Below, one piece after another: positions 11,235 to 23,165 of a DNA stretch of 64,000 nt. The position numbers were made by a program, and so were the translations under genes. Source of the DNA: Gonocerus acuteangulatus. Its lineage: Eukaryota; Arthropoda; Insecta; Hemiptera; Coreidae. Each line of letters begins with the position of its first letter. The stretch's first letter is position 1. The stretch is from positions 106,463,847-106,527,846 of the forward strand of contig OX328125.1 of NCBI GenBank assembly GCA_946811695.1. Direction: 5' to 3'. A model generated the notes under the pieces. The model did no database searches and was not told the DNA's origin. It saw only the letters and a list, made by a program, of their open reading frames with translations.

Positions 11235-11447
11235 GTTTTGAAGGGAATAGTTGTATATGTGAAGAAGGATAGGAAAGATTGCGGGTAAGCAGGCCTTAAT
11301 CAGTTTAACGGGAACAGAGTCTGGACCGTAGTCATTGGTTCGAGATTGAAGGACCGCGGTTAGAAGATCTTCTGGGGTTATATAGGAGAAATAGAAGTTG
11401 TTGGAATTAAAAGGTAGTGTGGAAGGTATAGGAGGACTGGATAGGAC

Positions 11448-12618
11448 CTAGGGAGAAGATACAAAGTGAGCATTAAGAACATCAGGGGATAATGAGATAG
11501 AGCAAGGACGGTTAGTTTTGCAAAGGGAAAGTTTACGAAGGATTGACCATTTTGTTTTCGAGTCAGGAGCATTGGATAGGGATTGGTGGACGTAGAGGGA
11601 CTTAGCTCGACGGATGGAGGATTGGGTGAGATTACGCAAGTATTTGTAGGAGGAGTAATCTTGAGGAAGATGGGTCCGTCTAAATTTTCTTCTCGCTGCT
11701 TCTCTTCTTTTTATTAATGATTTGAGCTCGAGTGTAAGCCAGGGAGCAGGAGGACGGCTGAACCGGCGGGTTTGAAGGGGAGCATGGGAATCTAAAAGGG
11801 AGTGGAGGTGATGTGTTAAGGAGTTAACCATGTCATCTATGGAGTCAGAGGAATAAATGGAATCGTAAGGAACGTTTTCTAAATCAGGTTCTAATTGTTC
11901 AAAGGACAGAGAATTAAGGTTACGAAACGTAAAGAATTTGTAATTGATAGTAGGGATAGGTAAATCAAAAGTTATTTGAATAAGATCATGTGAAGAAAGG
12001 AAGGGCACTGGGTGTTGAGATGAGGCTAGGAGTTTATCCTGAGAGTCCAGGATAAAGAGATCAAGCCAGGTATCAGAGGACTGGGTTTGATGGGTAGGTG
12101 AATAGGGAACCACAAAAAGATTGAGCGAAAAGAATAGTTCAGAAAGGTAGGTAACGTCTGGGGATTCGACAAGAAGATTGGTATTGAAGTCGCCAGCAAG
12201 AATTATATGGGAATAACAGGGGACTAACTGATAAAGGAAGGTTTCAAAAGATTGGTCATATGGCACACGGGTAGGACGATATACAACGGAAAAGAGGAGA
12301 GGTGAAGAAGACGTTGATATCTCGGCAAAAATATACTCAAGGTGAGGAAGATCAGACGGAGGTGAATGAAAAAGGATTTTAGACTAAACTATCATGAACA
12401 AAGAGGCCGACACCTCCTCCTGTTCTGTCTTCTCTGTCATGACGTAAGAGGGTATAGTTGGGAAGGGAAACTCGAGAGGAAGGGATAAAAGCTTTGAGCC
12501 AGGTTTCCGAAACAGCTATAATATAATGAAAATTTTCGTGGAAATAGAGGAGGAATTCATCGTAGTGTGCAAGAAGGGATTGGGCGTTAACGTGACAGGA
12601 TATCAGGACATTAGTCAT
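11448..12618 (-). pseudogene. LINE ORF2: AP-type endonuclease domain
   Basis: The N-terminal piece (12379-12618) reads SCHVNAQSLLAHYDEFLLYF, ISETWL-like VSETWL and RTGGGVGLFV. The second (11448-12266) has the HIILAGDFNTNLL motif followed by SSDTWLDLFI and SSHDLIQI. These are the conserved endonuclease/exonuclease/phosphatase motifs that nick DNA for target-primed reverse transcription. Stops and a shift between 12266 and 12379 break the frame. The region after about 11900 is the linker to the RT. Confidence 0.75.
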
Positions 12619-12973
12619 GACGGGGATTTATGGAAAACTGAACTCAGGAAGGTGTTGGGTATGGAATTGATGGAAGAGGAAAAGGAAGTGGATGGAACAT
12701 ACATTATACAAACACTAATTACATTCGAATAATTATAAAAACAAAAAACAAAATAGCAATAATTAAAATCAAAATAATAATACTGACCAGTATAAAATAA
12801 GTAACAAAAATATCTGGGTACTAAGTGAAAATTACCTCTGGCAGATGAATAACTATAGTTTCTAATTATATAGTACATAAAAGTCCTTAATAAAAATATA
12901 AATATTGAATTTGTTTCAATGAAAAATAAAAGGCTCTAATAAGGGAAGAGATGAGGAGACTGATAAAATTGTG

Positions 12974-13384
12974 TCAAGGAAATACATTAACATCTTCGGA
13001 AGTGTTAACAATAACAACCGGATGACTATCACTTCGACGGCACTTGACTCGACCACCGCTAAACCAGAGGTACTTGATCTTGTCTGCAGAGTTCTTCTGT
13101 CTGGCCAAACAATAAAGGTGTTTATTTGTTGGAGTCATCGCTTCTCCGATGTAGATTCTGTTGTAGTCGATGTCCGTCGAATCTAAGTGTCGGGTAGAAA
13201 AGTCTCTCTTTACTTTTCTCAGGCGGATAACCTCCTCAGTCAGGTATTGGCGGACAAATCGGGCTATGATTGGGCCAGGGGATTCTTCATGTCTCGATCT
13301 GAGCCTAAATACATGGTCCATGTCTTCAGGGAGGATCTTGAGACCGAGGCCAGCACAAACATTCTGTATGGCAGCCGGGAGCAC
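12974..13384 (-). pseudogene. LINE ORF1 protein, C-terminal part
   Basis: A 136-residue open frame beginning in MLPAAIQNVCAGLGLKI and containing DHVFRLRSR, GPIIARFVRQYL and IYIGEAMTPTNKHLYCLARQ. This is the conserved C-terminal half of ORF1 nucleic-acid-binding proteins from CR1/Jockey-type LINEs. It precedes ORF2 on the same strand, as expected. The N-terminal half is absent; the inverted-repeat arm begins just beyond. Confidence 0.65.
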
Positions 13385-13436
13385 TTCGCCAGGTTTTGAA
13401 GGAATTCCCCTGATTTCCAGTTAGCTGTGAAAAATG

Positions 13437-13937
13437 GATATGTTGGAGAATATCGAAATTAAAGCTGATGTGGCGCATTCCCAAACAAATATTAATATTA
13501 AGGGAGACGGTGATGAGCTCAGAAATGTTTCAGCAGCCTGCATATAGAGCATATCCTGTGCTCTCTCTCTCCCACCTACTTTTTCTATTTTTTATTTTTT
13601 ATTCTCAACATTTTTTATTATATTCTCTTCTTACTGTTTTGCTTCCTTTTATCTGTTGTTGTTAAGGCTTAATCCTTTAATTATATTTTTTATTTATTCT
13701 TGGACATCAAATCTTGTAGTTTAATTTTATTTTTAATTTATTTCATTTTCATAAGAATTCTAACTTTTACTGTTTTTATGTACATAATTTTCTTTTTATT
13801 TTAGTTTGTAGATTTGGTTTTTTATTTGTTATGTTGTTGTCAACAGGCACTGATGATCAGATTGAATCTCGAAAGCGCTTCGTGAAATATTACTTTTCTA
13901 ACTCGTGAAGGTCGGCCTAATTATTTACCTACATGAT
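13437..13937. repeat. Right arm of the long inverted repeat
   Basis: Reverse complement of 9446-10035 with scattered substitutions and indels. It ends ATTTACCTACATGAT at 13937, mirroring the left outer end. Confidence 0.6.
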
Positions 13938-14180
13938 TGCGAAAAATTATTCATGGAATTTTATGCTACCTTTAAAATCCCCTTTTCTTAACAACTGTGA
14001 CTGGAAAGATGGCGAGAAGGTACGAGGACCAGGAGCACTTTCTTTATATCACAGTTAGTTTGCATTTATAAGGTTAAATGAGCTCAATAGCAGTAACAGG
14101 TTTTCTTCATTCTTAGCCTGAACCACCTATTGATTTTCACGTACACACAGCACTTATGATTCTTTTGTCCTGTATTTCAG

Positions 14181-15799
14181 ATTTTGTTTCATCAGAAGCT
14201 GGAAAAGGAACTGAAAAAGAACTATTGGATATTGCCCAACGCAATCCTCTCTTCTTTCCAGATTGTGACGAAAGAACTGATACATCTCATAATTTAAAGG
14301 ATCGTATCAGTTCCAATTATACTAAAGAAAGACCTCATGCTTGTCCTCATAGAGCAGTTTGCTCTTGCAATTTAAAGTGTCACACCATGACGAAACATAT
14401 TACTGAGAAACAGCAATCCTGCCCACATTGTAACCATAAAGCTGTTACATCTCAGAGTTTAAAGCAGCACATCAGGTACAAACATTCTTATGAGAAGCCT
14501 TATTCCTGCGCACATTGTGACTATAAAGCAGTTAACTCTGGCACATTAAAGCGCCACATCAAGAGCAAACATACTAATGAGAAGCCTCATTTCAGCGCAC
14601 ATTGTAACTATAGAGCTGTTAGGTCTGTACTCTTAAAAAAACATGTTATGAGCAAACATGATAATGAGAGACCTCTTTCCTGCCCACATTGTGATTATAT
14701 AACTGTTTACTCTAACACATTAACGGTCCACATCAGGAGGAAACATTCAAATGAGAAACCTCATTCCTGCCCACATTGTCACTATAGAGCTGTTAGGCCT
14801 GACTCTTTAAAGATACATATTATGTGCAAACATACTAATGAGAAATCTTATTCCTGTCCACGTTGTGATTATAGAACTGTTTACTATAACACATTAAAGG
14901 TTCACATCAGGAGGAAACATTCTAATGACAAACCTCATTCCTGCCCACATTGTGACTATAGAGCTGTTAGGCTTGACTCTTTAAAAATACATATTATGCG
15001 CAAACATACTAATGAGAAACCCCATTCCTGTCCTCAGTGTGATTATAGAGCAGTTAACTCTAGCACATTAAAGGTCCACATCAGGAGCAAACATTCTAAT
15101 GAGAAACCTCATTCCTGCCCACATTGTGACTTTAAAGCATTTAGGCTTGACTATTTAAAGATACATATTATGAGCAAACATGATAATGAGAGACCTCATT
15201 CCTGCCCACATTGTGATTATAGAACTGTTTACTCTAGCACATTAAAGGTCCACATCATGACGAAACATTCTAATGAGAAACCTCATTCCTGCCCACATTG
15301 TGACTATGGAGCTTTTAGGCTTGACTATTTAAAGCTACATATTATGAGCAAACATAATAATGAGAGACCTCATTCCTGCCCACATTGTGATTATAGAACT
15401 GTTTACTCCAGCACATTAAAGGTCCACATCATGAGCAAACATTCTAATGAGAAACCTCATTCCTGCCCACATTGTGACTATGGAGCTTTTAGGCTTGACT
15501 ATTTAAAGCTACATATTATGAGCAAACATGATAATGAGAGACCTCATTCCTGCCCATATTGTGACTACAGAGCTGTTAGGCTTGACTCTTTGAAGATACA
15601 TATTATGTGGAAACATACTAATGAGAAACCTCATTCCTGTCCCCAGTGTGATTATAGAGCAGTTAGCTCCAGCAAATTAAACCGCCATGTCATAAGTAAA
15701 CATACTAATGAGAAACCACATTCCTGCCCACATTGTGACTATAGAGCTGTTAAACCCGAGACTTTAAAGCTTCATATCATACACAAACATACTAATTAG
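14181..15799 (+). CDS. Terminal exon of zinc-finger gene 1: poly-C2H2 protein
   Basis: The acceptor TGTATTTCAG ends at 14180 and the frame is open to the TAG at 15797-15799 (539 residues, phase 1 start). An in-frame ATG at 14156 lies before the splice site, so I prefer the spliced start. It holds about 18 finger units of 29 residues, consensus C-x2-C-x12-H-x4-H with linker (T/S)NEKP or NERP. Fifteen are intact. Units 1 and 2 are degenerate, and unit 5 has lost its first Cys (FSAHC). Consensus unit text is SCPHCDYRAV then LKIHIM and KH. Fingers 12-13 and 14-15 are near-identical two-finger blocks (174 bp). Recognition-helix residues before the first His vary little (RLDSLKI, YSSTLKV, RLDYLKL), so a repetitive DNA target is likely. 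Inferred to be a nuclear DNA-binding protein; its target is unknown. Confidence 0.85.
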
Positions 15800-15965
15800 G
15801 GACCACATTGTGACTATATAGCTGTTGTTTGACAAATTAAAGTTTCATATCATACACAAACATGCTTTTGAGAAACTTCATTCCTGTCGACATTGTGACT
15901 ACAGAATTGTTGTGTCTGACTATTTTTTATTAGCACCATATCAATGGCAAACGTACTAATGATGG
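15800..15965 (+). pseudogene. Decayed zinc-finger units after the stop
   Basis: After the stop, finger sequence continues: GGACCACATTGTGACTATAT, then further blocks with CATTGTGACTACAG and CATACACAAACATGCT. At least two more units can be traced, broken by stops and indels. They show that the array was once longer and now ends early. They now lie in the 3' UTR. Confidence 0.75.
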
Positions 15966-16266
15966 TAATCAATCCTATCCACTTTTTAATTACTGTGCTA
16001 TGATAATGACAGTCTTATGTAAAGTCACATTCTTGAAGTTAGTGTTTAGAATGTTTCTGATTTGGATAAAATGTTCTGTTCATAATTTTTAATGTTTTGT
16101 AGTAAATATTATTCTATAAATAGATATGCCATTAACTTGTGTCCAAGAAATCATTTGAAATTTGTTTTGACTATTCGTAATGATTATTTGAGTGTGAAGT
16201 TATGAACACTGCAATAGTACATGTTAAATTTACTGAACAGTTCTTACATCTTGTATCTGTAGTATA

Positions 16267-16272
16267 AATAAA
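16267..16272 (+). terminator. Candidate poly(A) signal of zinc-finger gene 1
   Basis: AATAAA about 470 bp after the stop codon, in AT-rich DNA. It is the first well-placed canonical hexamer that I noticed, but AT-rich sequence makes chance matches common. Confidence 0.4.
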
Positions 16273-16289
16273 TGAATTGATTGCTCATT

Positions 16290-17169
16290 TTTTAAATTTA
16301 AATAATTTTTAGACATATATTATTATATGTCTAAAAAATATTTATTAGACATATATTATATTATTATTAGACATATATTATATTTTTATAGGCGTGTATT
16401 AGACATATATTATATTATTTAATTGTAAATATTTAAATATTTTTAAATTTAAATATTTACAATATGAAAGAAGAAAAAAAATTACAATATGAACTTTATA
16501 TGTTACAATAATTTAAAATTTGTTTAATCAAATTCATTTAATAAACAAAATAACTGTTATTCTTGGGAGAAAATGTTTTTAGCAGCGATTTCTGGTTTAT
16601 ATCCCCAATTTAATCAGCATACTGGAAAGCCAGAGTTGCATCAAGTGTTTTTTTTTCTTATCTTCCTTTCCTACCTGTCCCTTGCTAACCACCTCCATAA
16701 TCAGCATACTTTTTCACTTTTTAATAAAGTGTTCTTTCTTTCAAATTTGAACACTAAAGTACACTAGTGTTTATGAACTCTGTTTGTGTACGCTTATCTT
16801 CATTCTTTATATCCTCACTCCTTACAGTTATGTTTCTCAGGACCAAACAAATGCTTCCATCCTTTTTTTGGGCTGCACCATTGTTTGGGACTCAACAAAA
16901 AAGGGGGAGTCCACCTATCACAGTCTGTTTTCTTGAGCTCTTTAGAAGGGTGTTCACCTTCTACATATAACATTGAGCTTCTGGATGTTTAGGAGTCTTT
17001 AAAGAACTTTAGGAACCTCTTAAGGACATGGGGATTGTAACAGATACAATCCTTGGTATAATCATTCAAGTGCCTCTGATTTTAACTTCAAGTGTCTTTA
17101 AGTCTATTCCTTTGCCAGGATTGTTTTAGACTAATGTTATGCTCCGGCTAATGCCAAGAATGCTCATAT
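16290..17169. other. Intergenic, AT-rich, short direct repeats
   Basis: At 16305-16420 a unit like TTAGACATATATTATATT repeats about four times. The rest (16440-17160) shows no gene, exon or named element. Confidence 0.4.
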
Positions 17170-17341
17170 GAAGTAAGCGTAACGCGAATATATTATTTTG
17201 CGCGAATGTTGCTCCAAAAACCATGTTCCGGTGTGCGGAATCTGTTGGCTAATGAACTTGACCTTTCAAATTAGACGAAAGATTTTTGTACCAAAATTCA
17301 TTAATATCGGATTATTATTCGCTGTGCTAGACCGCAAACAG

Positions 17342-17346
<5 letters not shown>
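17170..17346 (+). repeat. Family X core fragment, inverted to its neighbour
   Basis: X core blocks in forward orientation (AAGCGTAACG..., GCGCGAATG, CTTGACCTTTCAAATTAGAC, ATTTTTGTACCAAAATTCAT), facing the X copy at 17401 across a (TA)n tract at 17347-17400. The two halves form an imperfect inverted repeat. Confidence 0.6.
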
Positions 17347-17400
<54 letters not shown>

Positions 17401-17401
<1 letters not shown>

Positions 17402-20285
17402 TCTGTAGCTCCCAGACGAATGGTCCGATTTTGATGAAATTTGGTACAAAAATCCGTCGTCCAATTTGAAAGGTCAAGTTCGTTAACCAGCAAAATCCGC
17501 CCACTGGAAGATGGCGTTTGGGGCGAAATTCGCGCAGAAAAAATCGTAACGCTTACGTTTTTGAGATCATAAGCTTGTAAGTACTCTTTTTATAGGCTTC
17601 TTGGGCCAGGAAAACGAATGAAACCATTTTCAAGGCGATAGCTTTAACCTTTTTCGAGGAAATTAGAAAAATAGTTTTTGAATACCGTTTTTGGTTTGGG
17701 TACTTAGAATCACGGGATTCAGTTGAAACATTATCTGCATGTTCTACTTTCATTAAAACTAATATGTTGAAAGTTATGTTACGTTTGGAGTTAAGGAAGG
17801 GTTAGAATAAAATATTTTATGAACAGACATGAAAAGCTTTGGGAACTTCGTATACTTTCATTAATATCTCGAACACGGTTGGGAAATCGTGGTAAGTGGA
17901 TAGAAACTATTTGAAAGCATACCAAATTCTCTACAAAAATGATTCTAAAACTATTTTTGATTAGGTTATGTCAATCGGAGAAATAAGTGTTTAAAACTTC
18001 AAATACGTCTGTTTTGTTCTTATGAACGGGTTTTTGTCGTTCATTTTGTAATTTTTGTCTCTTTCCCTTGGTTTTTTATTGCTTTTTATTTTTGTAATTT
18101 CTTATGTTAGGAAAATGTATTTGTTTGTAAAACAGGATAGGAAAAATGGGACCAATTTTCTGTTGCTAGAAATAATGAAAATTTTGGGAACTTCGTATAC
18201 TTTCATTAATATCTCGAAAACGGTTGAAAATCTTGGGAAGCGAAAGGTTACCATTCGAAAGCTTACTAAATGGTCTACAAAAAAGGTTCTAAAGAAAGTT
18301 TTGAATAAGCGATGTCAATCGGAGAAATAAGTGCTTAAACATTGAAGTAATTGATTTCGTTTATTCGAACGGTTCTTTTTGTCTGTTATTCCTATTTTTT
18401 CATTGCTTATAGTTGGATAATTTATTTGACAATAAAATAGATTAATTAAAATAAGAAAAACAATTCATTGTTAGAAATATATCAGGCTGTACCGTATGAA
18501 ATGTCAGTTTTGGATTTGCCGATTTCCTTCAAATGTCTTGAAACTGAGGCTCCTAATCCGAGTTCTTTGGCATATTCCCTATTGTTCGCAATTGCTTATA
18601 GTAGTCAAATGTATTTGCCAATAAAACTGGATACGTATAATTAGAATATTTTATTTTTTCGGAATCTTGGGGTTCTGAGATCCCTTATGAATATCTATTA
18701 GGCCCCCTTCGTATGTTTTCCTTAATATCTCGAAAAGGGTTAGGAAATCGTGGCAAGTGAAATGTAACAGTTCGAAAGGTTACTAAATTCTCTACCAAAA
18801 ATGTTTTGCAGAAATGTTTGATGGGGTCGTCACATTAGGAGAAATAAGTGCTTAAAACTTAGTTAGTTTCGTTTATTTAAACGGATCTATTTGTGTGTTT
18901 CCCGCAGTTTTTTTTTTCACTGCTCGTTATTTTTGTACTTGCTTAGAGCAGTCAAATGTATTTGTCAGTAAACAGGATACGTATAATTAGAAGCAATATT
19001 TTGTTTGTTAGAACTCGAAGATGCCTTATGAATATCTAGATTACAGTACTGGTGTTGATTTCGTTCTTTAGAATTGTTCTTGGTATTCCCTATTTTCATC
19101 TGTTACCCATAGTTTTTTATTGCTAGTAGTTTTTTCTTATTGATTATAGAATATAAATCTATTTGGTTCTAAAACAGGATACGTAAAATTAGTACGAATA
19201 TTTCGGAGATTTCTGAGCGAAAGGCCTTGTAAGATTTTCTACCACCACGAACGGCGTTTTTCCTGTATTTTTATCCACTAGATAGGCTTTATTTGGCATA
19301 TTATTCTATATATGTTTTATTAAGCAGGGGATTCTGATGAAATGTCGTGTTTTTGCTGTGGATTTTAATTACGATTTGTCTAAGATTGGTTAACAATAGC
19401 GAGTCTACATAGTTAAGAACCGACGACGGAGGTAGACTTCTTGCTATGATTTAGTCTACATATGAATATTAAGTCCTAAGTCCAAAAAATAAACTTCACA
19501 ACGGTTAGATACTATGAGCGAATAGAGAGTCGGTTCAGTGCCCAAACAGAAGGTCCCTAGGAAATTTACCTGCTTGGAGTTAATCCTGTAGCTACGGTAC
19601 AGAGAGCAACTTAATGATATCATTCACCAATGTTCTTAAACTATACTAGATTCTGAAATAACACAGTTCTTAAACATAGGTTAAATACTCAATTTTCGTA
19701 AAGATTACTTAGTTGAAACCCGTTTCATCAATTAGCAATCAATAGTTTTCAACACAGGTTATATACTAAATATTGATAAAAAGTATTTGATTAGAAAAAA
19801 AACAAGATTCCTCAAGACTTGTTTTTGGTCCATTTGTATCTACTCCTTAGACTTAATTAGGTATATTTTTCTATATATTGACTTGTTATTCGTCAAGACT
19901 TGTTATTTGTCCATCTGTATCTAGTAGATAGGCTTTACTCGGCATATTATTCTATATTAGGCAAGGTATTCTACTCAATCTTTCTTGTACTTCTTCTTGA
20001 TCCTTCTGTATCTACTAGAAAGGCTATATTAGGCATTGATTTATAGATCTTTGCTTTAGAAAGAGAGCCGGATTGTGTAATTTCCGCTTCCGTGTATAAG
20101 TGAACTACTGTCGATGTCCCTGACGCCTTAATATCACTTATATTCGAGATGTTCGAGAGGATTTCGACAATTTTCACGAGATATATATAAAATTTATTTA
20201 TTTTCTAAGCTTTTCAAATGACACTAGGTATATGAACGGAACCGCGCTAAGATGATGCAGTTCCTGCGAGTCGGACTTTTTTTTT
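17401..20285 (-). mobile_element. Family X element, long copy lacking its 3' hairpin end
   Basis: Reverse orientation. It runs from the TA core through the CCGATTTTGATGAAATTTGG block (17422) to the 5' end AACCGCGCTAAGATGATGCA then GTTCCTGCGAGTCGGACTTT and a T-run at 20285. The interior has three or more degenerate units of about 350-510 bp, marked by ATATCTCGAAAACGGTT-like (17864, 18210, 18723) and GAGAAATAAGTG blocks (17978, 18322, 18838). The part nearest the 5' end has repeated TAGGCTTTATTxGGCATATT motifs. Short open frames are repeat shadows. Confidence 0.7.
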
Positions 20286-20480
20286 TTAATATGGAGCTTC
20301 AGATTTAGTCTCAAAATTTTTAACCACATTTTTTTTCTTTTATACTTATACGTACATATATGTTAATGTTATCCTATCTTAAAAACTAAAAATAATAATA
20401 AATGTTCATTACTTAAATTTGTTTTTTTAGACATATAACTACATGTACGTTAATCTTATCCTATATTAAAATCTAAAAAG

Positions 20481-21701
20481 AAAAAAGTCCGTCACGCAGG
20501 AGCTGCATAACTAAGCACTTTCCTCAGAATTTGGGTAGTGTAGACTGCTTTCCAGAACAATTTGCTTAATATATCCTACATAAATAAAATAAAAACCTGA
20601 ATAGTTCTCATTTTGTAATGAGTAACTGATCAATTATTAATTTGCATCCAGTGTTATGTTTACACATGGTACCTACTACACTACGTAATAAATACAAAAA
20701 TCCTCATATTATCGTATTTTGATCTAACGCAGGAACAGGATACAGTCACTCTAGTGGTAGAAAGCGCTCCTTGCGGCGGCTTTGTGAACCTACGTCTGCC
20801 GGCTTTTCTATTCAAATATATTACAAATTAAACCCCCGCTTTCCGATTGACCGATTCAGCTCATTTTTACAACACTTCTTTCTCATGAGTTACCCACGAC
20901 GTATACAGCGTTTCGTTACAATACAGCAGAAATTACGACCGGTATGAGTATATTAGGAATTTGGGTCCGGAGTAAACCCCCCCTTCTAATGAACCGATTT
21001 AGTTTCTTTTTACAACACATATTTACCTGTAGATTACCACTACGAATACCGAGTTTCGTCGAAATATACCAAAAATCATGGCTGGTAGTGGCGAATTGGT
21101 ATTGTGGGTCCGGAGTAAACCCCCCCTCCTAATGAACCGATTTCGTTTATTTTTACAACACATATTTACCTGTGGATTAGCACTACGAATACCGAGTTTC
21201 GTCGAAATATACCAAAAATCACGGCTGGTAGTGGCGAATTGGTATTGTGGGTCCGGAGTAAACCCCCCCTTCTAATGAACCGATTTAGTTCATTTTTATA
21301 TCTCACTTTTCTCTCTATATTAACACTACGAATACCAAGTTTCGTTGAAATATAACAAATATTACGGCTGACATAGTCAAATAAGTGTTTTGGGTTCGGG
21401 GTAAACCCCCCCTTCCGGTGGACCGACTTTGGTGGTTAACGAACTCGTTCAATCGTTTGCTAATTGAATGCTATATACCAAGTTTCGTGACGAAAAAACA
21501 AAAACTCTGGCCGCTATCGTGTTAACAGACACATATATATATATGCATATATATATATATATATATAGATATATATAAATTTTAACGGGGGTCATTTTCG
21601 GTGTCTACTAGGTAGGATCGATAAAGATTTGAAGAAATTTTTCAAAAATTCCGTCATGAGTCCAACCTCAATAGCTACTTTCCTTCGGAGGAAAGTGCTA
21701 A
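20481..21701 (+). mobile_element. Family Z element, complete copy
   Basis: The 5' end is AAAAAAGTCCGTCACGCAGG at 20481 with hairpin GCAG-GAG-CTGC and subterminal repeat CTAAGCACTTTCCTC. The 3' end is the hairpin ACTTTCCT-TCGG-AGGAAAGT followed by GCTAA, ending 21701. A short (TA)n core lies at 21530-21580. Between 20800 and 21430 there are four tandem units of 143 bp (gggtc blocks at 20963, 21106, 21249 and 21392), each with AATGAACCGATTTAGTT-like and CGTCGAAATATACCAAA-like text. No protein is encoded. Same layout as X but a different sequence. Confidence 0.75.
20800..21435 (+). repeat. 143-bp tandem repeat inside family Z
   Basis: About four units with a constant 143-bp spacing, diverging toward the edges. 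Middle units are over 90 percent identical by eye. They lie inside the Z element and are matched by diverged units in the other Z copy. Confidence 0.75.
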
Positions 21702-21721
21702 AACAAAGTGATAAGTTTTCT

Positions 21722-21722
21722 A

Positions 21723-21786
<64 letters not shown>

Positions 21787-21888
21787 TTTGAAACGCAAAA
21801 TGTTCTAGTCGGCACTTCCGGATTGCGTCATGAGATCCACCTTATATGCGGGGCTCCTCCCTATCGGGGGAGGGAGGAACCGCGCTAA
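21722..21888 (+). repeat. Family X 3' terminal fragment
   Basis: A (TA)n tract, then CTAGTCGGCACTTCCGGATT, then the hairpin CTCCTCCCT...AGGGAGGAAC and CGCGCTAA, ending 21888. It is the 3' half of an X element lying about 20 bp after the Z 3' end. Confidence 0.65.
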
Positions 21889-22369
21889 AACTTTATTCAA
21901 CAACTTTGTTTTTTTTTTTTTTATACCTATATGTACGTTAATCTACTTTTATCTAATTCTATTTTTTTCCTCCTTTAGAGAAAGGGTCGCCGAAGCTAAG
22001 TTTCCTTGAGATCTTCACCTGTCGCCCTGACCTAGTCATTTAGGGGTTGGTGTACCCAAAATAAATGACCAAACTTCGTGAAACGATGCAGGATGAAAAA
22101 AAAAGTCCTTCGTTTCCGAGAACATCGCAAAAAACTAAAACACAATTGTGAATAATCATTCTTTCATAACTTTTTAATTTATAGATTTTCTGGAAAGACG
22201 GAAAAATGGTCGTACGACGAGAAATGGCAACTCCATCAAGACAACGCTCGTTGCTGCGACGAACCTTTGAGTTCATGATCAAACACCAGGTGTCAACGCA
22301 GACTCACCTTTTTCATAGTCGAGACCTTACCTCAAGGCCGCCTCATGGGAAGGACTGCCGGGTACTGTT
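21889..22369. other. Unassigned
   Basis: No exon or named repeat. Short open frames on both strands (22040-22282, 22206-22433) overlap each other and resemble nothing that I know. Confidence 0.35.
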
Positions 22370-22790
22370 GTCCCGGGCGCTGTGGGGGCCCGAGCCGGGC
22401 TTCGCTAAATGGGAAAAAATGTTTAGGTTATGAGCTTGTAAAAAGAATGGTGTTTAGAAATATAGACGGACGTAGCCTATATTTATTGGAATGGAATCTA
22501 TATTTTTTTTTATTTATATAAACGAAAAAACAAGTGCAGTCCCAGAATAGTATATTTCATTAGGAGTCGTCATAAAACTACAAGTACGGAAAGTGACCTT
22601 TGCTGCACCGATTGTCGGCTTTTATTCTCATCTCGCTCAAAACTCAAGATGAAAATAATTTTAAAATGTCCAAAGTCCTATAGCAAAGTACTAGAATTTT
22701 CAGTCTGGCTCTGAGAAGTGGGGGCCCAGCTGTGAGAAGTGGGGCCCGTGATCTGGTCCAGGGCCCGGGCTCTGAGATGTGGCGGCCCTG
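22370..22790 (+). repeat. Family V repeat, copy 1
   Basis: About 420 bp with GC-rich ends (GGGCGCTGTGGGGGCCCGAG; GGCCCGTGATCTGGTCC). It matches 31268-31705 in reverse orientation, including ATTGGAATGGAATCTATATT and AAAGTGACCTTTGCTGCACC-like text. It has no coding capacity. Two copies prove a dispersed repeat; the class is unknown. Confidence 0.65.
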
Positions 22791-22892
22791 GACCCCCAGA
22801 GACTTCCCGCCTTACCCCCACAGACTTCCTTCTGTTTACTAAAGGCAAAGCTGAAAGGAAAGCGTTTTTCGTCTATAAAAGAGATCCAATCA

Positions 22893-22940
22893 GTCATGAC
22901 GAGTACCTAGTGAGAGTCATGACGAGTACCTAGTGAGAGG
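22893..22940. repeat. 24-bp direct repeat, two copies
   Basis: AGTCATGACGAGTACCTAGT followed by GAG occurs twice in tandem. Confidence 0.75.
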
Positions 22941-23039
22941 TCCCCAAAGACTGGCGAGAGTATCCGGATGGCACGCTCTAAAAATGTGTTGATTCCCAAG
23001 GACAGCAATTTGAAGCATTTTAAGTGCAAATCTGTTGGA

Positions 23040-23165
23040 TCCATTACTTCAAAAAAGAGACTAAGTTTTTCATAGTTCCATAAAAAATAGCTTATGTTGC
23101 CTCTCCTCAAGACAAAACTTGCTTTAGAAAATTTTTTTTTCTTTACACTGCATTATTCTATAAAA
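23040..23165 (+). repeat. Diverged copy of the zinc-finger upstream segment
   Basis: CATAGTTCCATAAAAAATAG, CTTATGTTGCCTCTCCTC and CATTATTCTATAAAAAA match segments at about 51465-51590 and 63240-63360, which lie upstream of the duplicated small exons. No exon follows here. Confidence 0.5.

Larger units (their letters stand above)
10040..13430 (-). mobile_element. CR1/Jockey-type LINE, degenerate
   Basis: A two-ORF AP-endonuclease LINE on the minus strand. From its 5' side it has an ORF1 C-terminal piece (12974-13384), then ORF2 with endonuclease (12618 down to about 11450), reverse transcriptase (11234-10665) and a C-terminal domain (10604-10152). The 3' UTR has a stem-loop (TGGGAC...GTCCC, about 10088-10107) and a CATT-type tail (about 10045-10070). 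Frames are broken and the RT has lost its catalytic YADD block, so it is dead. It sits between inverted-repeat arms. The 5' end is probably truncated. Confidence 0.8.

Noticed and set aside
20944..21275. Two similar small frames in tandem
   Set aside because: They come from the 143-bp tandem units of family Z.
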